11,430 nt of DNA from Clostridia bacterium (GTDB taxonomy: Bacteria; Bacillota_A; Clostridia; Christensenellales; Aristaeellaceae): the NCBI GenBank assembly GCA_025997215.1, contig BNUH01000093.1, forward strand, positions 1-11,430, read 5' to 3'. The notes beneath the pieces are model-generated. The model did no database searches, was not told where the DNA came from, and worked only from the letters and a program-made list of their open reading frames with translations. The translations under genes were made by a program, and so were the position numbers. Numbering within the stretch: the first letter of the stretch is position 1; the number at the start of each line of letters is the position of its first letter. Positions 1 through 4,437 of this stretch are shown here, in pieces.

Positions 1-1
1 T

Positions 2-142
2 TCTCATGCTCCGGACAGTATCGCTCTCGCGAGAGCGCAGGGCAGCCGGGATGCGCACAAGGTGAAGCCGGTTTATGCGGCATCACGCTTACCCCGATAT
101 ATCGCATCAAATAGTCAGTACAATACAATCGTTATAAAATAA
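2..142 (+). CDS. possible C-terminal tail of an upstream gene (partial)
   Basis: A reading frame is open from the window edge to a TAA at 140-142, giving about 46 residues (it reads SHAPDSIALARAQGSRDA near the start and ends YNTIVIK). No start lies inside the window, and I do not recognise the family. The main support is the strong terminator that begins about 18 bases after the stop, as expected at the end of a plus-strand gene. A second frame is also open until about base 111, so the frame choice is not certain. The segment contains a perfect 16-bp palindrome at 22-37 (CGCTCTCGCGAGAGCG). Confidence 0.3.
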   Translation, partial: SHAPDSIALARAQGSRDAHKVKPVYAASRLPRYIASNSQYNTIVIK

Positions 143-160
143 ACAGTATTAGAATTCTGA

Positions 161-192
161 ACCTCCAGCGTTTCTAACGTTGGAGGTTTTTT
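161..192 (+). terminator. Rho-independent terminator
   Basis: A 12-bp stem pairs ACCTCCAGCGTT (161-172) with AACGTTGGAGGT (176-187), with one G-U-type mismatch and a 3-base loop. The right arm runs directly into six T (187-192). It should end transcription from the gene upstream of the window and insulate the promoter at 224. Confidence 0.85.
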
Positions 193-223
193 GCGATCAT
201 ACGTAGTTTTTTCGATTTGCTGG

Positions 224-252
224 TTGACATATTATCATTTTTCTTGTAGAAT
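224..252 (+). promoter_or_regulatory. sigma-A type promoter of the small-gene operon
   Basis: A perfect -35 box TTGACA (224-229) and a -10 box TAGAAT (247-252) are separated by exactly 17 bases. Transcription would start near 258-260, about 200 bases before the first start codon at 458, which leaves a long leader. It is the only strong promoter seen upstream of the 458-1416 gene group. Confidence 0.8.
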
Positions 253-256
253 CGTC

Positions 257-271
257 ACCACCATAGGTGGT
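257..271 (+). promoter_or_regulatory. palindrome at the transcription start (operator candidate or 5' hairpin)
   Basis: ACCACC (257-262) and GGTGGT (266-271) form a perfect 6-3-6 palindrome starting 5 bases after the -10 box. As DNA it is placed like a repressor operator; as RNA it would be a 5'-terminal hairpin. Nothing in the sequence decides between the two. Confidence 0.35.
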
Positions 272-307
272 ATGTGCAGCTGTGTACAGATGATTCAATG
301 AGGCATA

Positions 308-429
308 ACTAGTACCCAATTAAATCCAAACCACAACATCGAGGCAAAGGTGTTTGCGCTTGGCACGGGTGCCTGCAGTGGTGAGATTCCCTTGCCGTTG
401 TCAGGTATTGGATTTAATTGGGTTCTAGT
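308..429 (+). promoter_or_regulatory. long structured leader element with 22-bp inverted repeat
   Basis: Bases 308-329 and 408-429 are inverted repeats that match at 21 of 22 positions (core ACCCAATTAAATCCAA / TTGGATTTAATTGGGT). Inside are further stems: ACAAC (333-337) with GTTGT (397-401), stacked via a 5-base bulge on GGCAAAGG (343-350) with CCCTTGCC (389-396, one mismatch), and a small dyad GGCAC/GTGCC at 362-373. The element ends 14 bases before the ribosome binding site of the first gene (AGGAGGT, 444-450) and lies downstream of the promoter at 224, so it would be transcribed as a leader. It could be a cis-regulatory RNA, a small RNA-like domain, or a 122-bp MITE-like insertion with terminal inverted repeats. 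No clear target-site duplication is visible. I do not match it to a known riboswitch. Confidence 0.55.
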
Positions 430-457
430 ATGTCCAAACGTACAGGAGGTAATCTAT

Positions 458-754
458 ATGGCGCTGACAGAAACAGGGCGATTGTACTTCTCGCAAGGGG
501 TATTCAATAAAGGCGCAATGGAGGAAGACTTTTGGGATTTTGTTTGGGATTGTGTTTTTCGGTTCACGAAGGAACAGGACTGGGGCAGCATTGATGATGT
601 GGACAAGGCGTTGAGTGACGCGGCGTTCCTTAACAATGGCCGAATATGCGCAATGTATGATCTTCCTGCAGCAATGAGCGCAGTGGACGAAGAACACCTG
701 CTCTTCATAAGAGAAAACGGTGAGACTTCGATTTTCTTTGCGAAAGAGTATTAG
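458..754 (+). CDS. small plasmid/ICE-type conserved protein
   Basis: This 98-aa protein is of unknown function. The ATG at 458 is chosen because AGGAGGT (444-450) sits 7 bases upstream; a longer frame from 350 would begin inside the structured leader. The second half follows the pattern of a small protein common on Bacillota plasmids and integrative elements: DWG followed by an acidic D-D-V-D-K stretch (family pattern DWGDL..EDK), then GRICAMYDLP, then an E-N-G-x-T turn and a terminal K-E-Y (family form ..TTILL..EY). This assignment is from remembered family pattern. The N-terminal half, rich in Trp and Phe, looks less typical. It is the first gene of an operon and is followed 15 bases later by the zinc-ribbon gene. 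There is no signal peptide or membrane segment. Confidence 0.8.
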   Translation: MALTETGRLYFSQGVFNKGAMEEDFWDFVWDCVFRFTKEQDWGSIDDVDKALSDAAFLNNGRICAMYDLPAAMSAVDEEHLLFIRENGETSIFFAKEY

Positions 755-769
755 GAGAGGATGCTGATC

Positions 770-1036
770 ATGGATAAACGCGTTGTATATCTCGCGATGA
801 TGGGTGATCCGGAAGCTGCAGAGTTATGCACTATAGCAGACTATGCATTGGCATGTCCTTTTTGTGGATCGAATGGTCTAGTTGAACAGTATATCTCGGA
901 TGAACCAGGAATCCACTGGAGCGGCTATTGCAGCAACTTGAAATGTCACTGCGTTGGTGAATCTGGGTTGACCAAGGCAGAAGTGTTGTATAAATGGAAT
1001 AAACGAACTGACTTGAGGGAGGAAAAGCAGAAATGA
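770..1036 (+). CDS. Lar-like zinc-ribbon protein (restriction-alleviation type)
   Basis: This 88-aa protein has a Lar-like layout: a first metal knuckle ACPFCGSNG (Cys29, Cys32), a second Cys cluster CSNLKCHC (Cys54, Cys59, Cys61), a Gly-rich turn, and the closing W-N-K-R (76-79) typical of the short zinc ribbons annotated as restriction alleviation protein Lar. Lar proteins of phages and mobile elements modulate host type I restriction, but many homologues are untested. The second knuckle has four residues between its Cys instead of two, so the fold may be variant. The ATG at 770 is preferred: GGAGAGG (754-760) lies 9 bases upstream, whereas the ATG at 761 abuts it. The TGA stop overlaps the next start (ATGA at 1033-1036), which implies translational coupling. 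Confidence 0.8.
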   Translation: MDKRVVYLAMMGDPEAAELCTIADYALACPFCGSNGLVEQYISDEPGIHWSGYCSNLKCHCVGESGLTKAEVLYKWNKRTDLREEKQK

Positions 1037-1416
1037 AGGTAATCATGGTCGAACCTAATAAAAAGGCTTATGTGACTGAAATTGAGGATTCATTAGCTGC
1101 AGAACAAAAGGCAGTTGGTGGATACATACAGGCAGTCTATCCATTTATGGAATTAGTTGCCATAGTTTGCAACGAGGAGGCAAAGTTAGATGGATTGCCT
1201 CCTAATCGCGCATTGTATGATGATGAAAACAATCTGTATGACATCATCTGCGGTAACTTTTTTATCTGCGGCCTTTCTGAAGATAACTTCGCAGATATAC
1301 AAGAAGAGAATATCGAAAAGTTTCTCAATATGTACCTTTATCCTGAGACATTTATCAGACTTGGTGATAAGATAATCGCAATCAAGGACACAACTAATAG
1401 AGATGAGAGGGGATAA
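1033..1416 (+). CDS. DUF3846-like protein
   Basis: This 127-aa protein matches my memory of DUF3846 along most of its length: an N-terminal K-V-I-M-V-E-P strand, VGGYIQAVYPF, then CNEEAKLDGLPPNRAL, then DIICGNFFICGL followed by an acidic stretch. DUF3846 proteins have no established function and are frequent on conjugative elements, plasmids and prophages of Bacillota, often beside antirestriction genes. Here it follows a Lar-like zinc ribbon with a 4-base overlap (ATGA), so the two are probably co-translated. A GGGAGG-type ribosome site (about 1018-1023) precedes the ATG by about 10 bases inside the upstream gene. The family assignment is by pattern recognition only. Confidence 0.88.
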   Translation: MKVIMVEPNKKAYVTEIEDSLAAEQKAVGGYIQAVYPFMELVAIVCNEEAKLDGLPPNRALYDDENNLYDIICGNFFICGLSEDNFADIQEENIEKFLNMYLYPETFIRLGDKIIAIKDTTNRDERG

Positions 1417-1420
1417 AAGC

Positions 1421-1600
1421 ATGACAGCCAGACGAGTAAAGACTACTGTTTTTGAATTGAAGCAATTGGGAATAGAGAAAATATTGGGGGACGCAGTAAA
1501 GGACGTTAAGCGTTACATGAGTGACGATCTTCCTTTATGCCAGTGCTGCGAACCAGCATATGATTCGTCCATCCTAACAACTGCAGCACCTCGGCTATAA
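1421..1600 (+). pseudogene. fourth operon gene, probably 3'-truncated
   Basis: A 59-aa frame begins at ATG 1421, with GAGAGGGGA (1405-1413) about 7 bases upstream and the preceding stop only 4 bases away, so it is organised like a genuine operon member. The first ~40 residues (MTARRVKTTVFELKQLGI and following) are charged and look like real protein. The last ~20 (from about CCEPAYDSS) overlap an apparently coding minus-strand fragment (1506-1691) and read like antisense sequence. I infer a recombination or deletion junction somewhere near 1520-1560 that replaced the true C-terminus. Family not recognised. It could instead be an intact short gene. Confidence 0.45.
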
Positions 1601-1691
1601 CAACCCTATAGCTTTTGGTTTCCTCAAAGAACAGTTTCCGCATATTTTCGAGCGAGGTATACTCGCGGAGTTTAGGATCGATAACAACCAT
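1506..1691 (-). pseudogene. truncated HTH-regulator-like fragment
   Basis: The minus-strand ATG at 1691 is preceded by AAAGGG about 8 bases upstream; the frame could extend in phase to a TTG at 1730. It encodes 61 residues. The C-terminal part, running VIAEVLQLLGWTNHMLVRST and then GIKEDRHS, has the spacing of an XRE-type helix-turn-helix (L..LGW....L...TGI......S). The product then stops within a few residues at the point where the convergent plus-strand gene begins to look authentic. I read this as the N-terminal part of a regulator cut off by a rearrangement. It is preceded on the same strand by a 13-aa leader ORF and hairpins. The HTH call is by pattern only. Confidence 0.4.
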
Positions 1692-1725
1692 TGTCAAATC
1701 CCTTTCTAACTCATAATCGTTATTT

Positions 1726-1788
1726 AGCAAGCGATCATAAGTTGAAAGGCTATTGACCAGCCAACAAGCTTGTAGTCGCTTGCTGGCT
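1726..1788 (-). promoter_or_regulatory. attenuator-like alternative hairpins
   Basis: On the minus strand, AGCCAGCAAGC (1788-1778) can pair with GCTTGTTGGCT (1769-1759) with one G-U mismatch and an 8-base loop. The same first arm also contains AGCAAGCG (1784-1777), complementary to CGCTTGCT at 1733-1726. The two pairings share one strand and exclude each other. They lie between the stop of a 13-aa leader ORF and the start of the HTH-like fragment. There is no U-tract, so if regulatory this would act on translation or RNA processing rather than as a simple terminator. Confidence 0.4.
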
Positions 1789-1791
1789 TCG

Positions 1792-1833
1792 TTAGAGGTT
1801 TAACCCAGGTGGTTGTGCTCGGATATAATGCAT
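1792..1833 (-). CDS. 13-aa leader peptide candidate
   Basis: The minus-strand ORF MHYIRAQPPGLNL starts at 1833 behind a very strong Shine-Dalgarno sequence (GGGAGGAGGA, complement of 1841-1850) with about 8 bases spacing, and ends four bases before the first arm of the downstream hairpin. A short peptide, a strong ribosome site and switchable hairpins ahead of a gene are the usual parts of a translation-controlled leader. The Pro-Pro-Gly within it could slow ribosomes, since consecutive prolines depend on EF-P. It may also be a chance ORF. Confidence 0.4.
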   Translation of the reverse strand: MHYIRAQPPGLNL

Positions 1834-2107
1834 AGCGCACTCCTCCTCCCCGCGTTCTTACGCGCGCTTTGGAAAATGTTGCGCTTCTCTAAAATAACAA
1901 AATGCAGGTATTGTCATCTATAAAATTGGTAGTGAACTGGTAATTATTGATAAATTCTACTATCTCTATAGTTTTTCTGGAGAATTATTGTATATACTGT
2001 TTCACACAAACAGTAGTTGGCAGTTACTGCTAATATTTTTTTCAGTGCCATATGCAGTCAAACTGACAATCTTGCATTCGGCAAATCGGTATGATATAGT
2101 AGCAACC

Positions 2108-2536
2108 ATGAACGATGCCGAGCTAAAGACTAAGGTTCACTCGTCGATGTACCTGAACTGCAAAGCCAAAGGCTTTGTAGCGCCGGTCGATGTGTTACTC
2201 GATTCTGGAATTGTTACCAAGAAGCTGCTTGAAGACTGGCGCTTCGGTCGGATCACATATCTCGAAAGCGCTTGTGCCGCCAATCTTAAGAAGCTGTCTA
2301 CAATGATGCATGAGATGAGGGTATATGCTCAGAATAATTGTTTGAAAGAGTCTGTTACATTCTATAAGCGTTGGGGCGTGAAGGGTAAGACCATCCCGTA
2401 AAGATTCAGTAAGAGCGGGGATACCAACATCGAGAAGTGGTATTCGACACACTTTGTAGATACCAAGAGTGTTGCTGCGTTGAAAGCGGCAAGTATTGTA
2501 GAAGTTGATAAAAACATAGGAGCTATGAATGAATAA
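2108..2536 (+). pseudogene. small conserved-type protein gene broken by an in-frame stop
   Basis: From ATG 2108 the frame reads 97 residues to a TAA at 2399-2401, then continues in the same frame for 44 residues to TAA at 2534-2536. Both parts look like one protein: the first ends FYKRWGVKGKTIP and the second begins RFSKSGDTNIEKWYSTHFVD. I recall uncharacterised Bacillota proteins of ~140 aa with YLNCKAKG, VAPVDVL, EDWRFGR, MHEMRVYA, WGVKG and RFSKSG in this order. One base change would explain the break. No Shine-Dalgarno site precedes the ATG, so the promoter side may also be lost. Readthrough or stop reassignment is a remote alternative. Confidence 0.65.
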
Positions 2537-2637
2537 AGATCAAGCGAATAGTTGCGTATATACCTCTTGACTATAAATGTTTTGATAATTGAACTGAGAG
2601 GCACATCACCAGCGCATCATTTTGCGTTCACTAGCCA

Positions 2638-2695
2638 AATTTGTTCCAACAAATTCCGTAAAAATCTTGACGCAAGAGTGAATTTGTTGTATACT
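2638..2695 (+). promoter_or_regulatory. strong promoter with operator-like palindrome
   Basis: TTGACG (2667-2672) and TATACT (2690-2695) are 17 bases apart. Eleven bases upstream of the -35 box is a perfect 8-2-8 palindrome (AATTTGTT-CC-AACAAATT, 2638-2655), and a third AATTTGTT half-site occupies 2681-2688 inside the spacer. This is a typical layout for a repressed or auto-regulated promoter. No intact gene follows at once; the next plus-strand gene starts at 3292, about 590 bases downstream. Either the phosphoesterase/NTPase operon has a long leader, or the promoter is an orphan left by gene loss. Confidence 0.6.
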
Positions 2696-2761
2696 TGATC
2701 CAATGTTTTCCAAATATGGATGGAAACGATCCTGACAAACGGTTGGCACCGTTACATATGG

Positions 2762-2859
2762 TAGTCTAGAGATTGGATAGCAATGCCAACTCGTTGCGGC
2801 CGCGGAGTGCGCCTTTCGAGGGTTATCTGATGATTGATCGTGAAATTCGGGGAGAATGG
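2762..2859 (+). repeat. diverged ~98-bp repeat, copy A
   Basis: It aligns by eye with copy B (2980-3079) at roughly 70-75% identity, with shared blocks GAGATTGG.TAGC, AATGCCAAC, GCGGC.G.GG.T, GCGCC, GATCGTG.AATTCG and GGAG.ATG. The minus strand of both copies can be translated without stops, which produces spurious ORFs. Function unknown. Confidence 0.55.
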
Positions 2860-2979
2860 AGCGAAAGAAGACTTGCGGCATTTTCTAGCGATGTTGAAGG
2901 TTGCGAAACTAGTATGAGCTAACTGTTGAGAAGTATAGTTGGAAAGGTGAGCAGTTAGCGGTATGGTAGCCATATATAA

Positions 2980-3079
2980 TAGTGTTCCTGAGATTGGGTA
3001 GCTAATGCCAACGGTAGCGGCTGTGGGTTGCGCCATGCTTGGGCTATTTGATGAGGATCGTGGAATTCGAGGAGGATGA
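2980..3079 (+). repeat. diverged ~98-bp repeat, copy B
   Basis: This is the partner of copy A in direct orientation, with about 120 bases between them. It ends in GAGGAGGATGAATG, which resembles a ribosome site plus start but is followed only by a short meaningless frame. The region 3080-3291 after it is AT-rich, with no gene and no clear promoter, and contains a loose inverted repeat (GAAAAGT 3166-3172 / ACTTTTC 3203-3209). Confidence 0.55.
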
Positions 3080-3291
3080 ATGATTTTTTCTTTTATGGTT
3101 ACATCCAAAGTTGTTAAAGTGGGTGTGAGGGCAAACGTTTCCTCTTAGCGAATAGATAAATCGATGAAAAGTAACAAAATTTATTGTGCATTAGCAAACG
3201 AAACTTTTCGAAATAATTAAAAAAGCGAGTAGGCGTGATCGATATCTACAAAAAGTAGCCAATAACATCTATTTCATAAAAGGTGGTAAAC

Positions 3292-4437
3292 ATGAATTTC
3301 ATTCATATATCAGATATTCATTTTGGCAAAGGTGATTTTACTACTTTGCGCTCCCAGGAAAAGACAAAAGAACTATGTAACCTTATCAAAGAGAATGGAA
3401 TCAGTACAATTAACTCTCTTGTTGTCACAGGAGATCTCATATACGCAAGAAACGACAAAAATAGGAACGAGAAAAACCTCGACGATCTTAAGAATTACAT
3501 TACAGAAATATTAGCACATTTCTCGTGCAATGAAGCTAATCTCTATATTGTACCAGGTAATCACGATATTGAAAGGGATAATAGACGTAAACGGTTATGC
3601 AATACACTTAGACAAAAATATAACCATCAAGAAGGGCTTAGAGAAGATGCATATACACAATTATCTATAGGATTCAATGCATTTTCATATTTTATTAACA
3701 GCATATACGGATATGAATATGATTTGCATACACGTTTAGAAAAGGGTGGCGATTACAACTATTTGCTCATAAATACAGCTTTGATATGCGCACAAGATTT
3801 AGAAGACCGGTCGCTAATTGTCGATATTAAGCAAATTCAAAAAGCACTTAAGCAAGGTTCTTTATCAATCCCTACTATCGCACTTGGTCATCATCCGGTA
3901 GAATGTATAAGACCTGAGGAAAGGAGTCAGTTGCTTCAACTTTTTGCTGATTATAATGTAAAAATGTATTTATGTGGGCATGATCACGCCATGAGAATAG
4001 ACTTGATTGATCCGTACCATTCAATTTACCAATGTCAATGTGGTACATTAATGTCGAGAAACCCAGATGGCAGTGATACAGATATGATGATATACGCTGG
4101 AATGTTAGATAATCAGACTAGCGGGCAAATTTTAGCAATTAAGTGGGATCGGCGATTTAACACTTGGATGCCAGACGGTGGAGTTTCATATGCAAATAAT
4201 AAAAAAACAGATGGAATAATCAAAATTGGTCTCTCCGAAATTAATGATTGTCTTAACCAAACAAGAGAATTTCTACGAAATTATGGCTCTACAATTAGCA
4301 AAGAGGTTTTATCAAACTATCTGAAGCGATTTTCATGTCCTACACACGAAGTTATCACGACATTAGTTAACCAGAAGTTTCTTACTTATATAGGGCGTAA
4401 TACATATAGAATAGACAGGAGTGGCTCATATGAATAA
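3292..4437 (+). CDS. calcineurin-like metallophosphoesterase with winged-helix-like C-terminus
   Basis: This 381-aa protein carries all metal-binding motifs of the calcineurin-like phosphoesterase fold in order: HISDIH (Asp8, His10), VTGDL (Asp48), PGNHD (Asn90, His91), ALGHHP (His200) and LCGHDH (His230, His232). It should bind two metal ions and hydrolyse phosphoester bonds; the substrate (nucleotide, cyclic nucleotide or nucleic acid) cannot be read from sequence. After the catalytic domain (about 1-285) the last ~60 residues, ISKEVLSNYLKRF then HEVITTLVNQKFLTYIGR, have the helix-helix-hairpin pattern of a winged helix, suggesting nucleic-acid or protein contact. ATG 3292 is chosen: AAGGTGG (3280-3286) lies 5 bases upstream, whereas the in-frame GTG at 3283 is inside that site. 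The stop overlaps the NTPase start by 8 bases, so the pair is translationally coupled. It is cytosolic, with no signal peptide. An effector role is inferred. Confidence 0.93.
   Translation: MNFIHISDIHFGKGDFTTLRSQEKTKELCNLIKENGISTINSLVVTGDLIYARNDKNRNEKNLDDLKNYITEILAHFSCNEANLYIVPGNHDIERDNRRKRLCNTLRQKYNHQEGLREDAYTQLSIGFNAFSYFINSIYGYEYDLHTRLEKGGDYNYLLINTALICAQDLEDRSLIVDIKQIQKALKQGSLSIPTIALGHHPVECIRPEERSQLLQLFADYNVKMYLCGHDHAMRIDLIDPYHSIYQCQCGTLMSRNPDGSDTDMMIYAGMLDNQTSGQILAIKWDRRFNTWMPDGGVSYANNKKTDGIIKIGLSEINDCLNQTREFLRNYGSTISKEVLSNYLKRFSCPTHEVITTLVNQKFLTYIGRNTYRIDRSGSYE

Noticed and set aside
22..37. Perfect 16-bp palindrome as an operator or recombination site
   Set aside because: It lies within a possible coding tail, is GC-rich and isolated, and has no matching half-sites nearby; the window edge prevents judging it.
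259..457. Known T-box or riboswitch in the first leader
   Set aside because: I find no T-box sequence, no terminator/antiterminator pair and no conserved ligand-riboswitch core that I recognise.
425..708. Minus-strand frames opposite the first operon gene
   Set aside because: They are shadows of a plus-strand gene with its own ribosome site and recognisable pattern, and have no start signal of their own.
2606..3108. Two minus-strand frames of 91 and 118 codons across the repeats
   Set aside because: Their similar Pro/Ser-rich segments come from repeat copies A and B translated in antisense; no ribosome site or recognisable fold.
3283..3291. Upstream GTG start for the phosphoesterase
   Set aside because: The GTG lies inside the ribosome binding site that serves ATG 3292.
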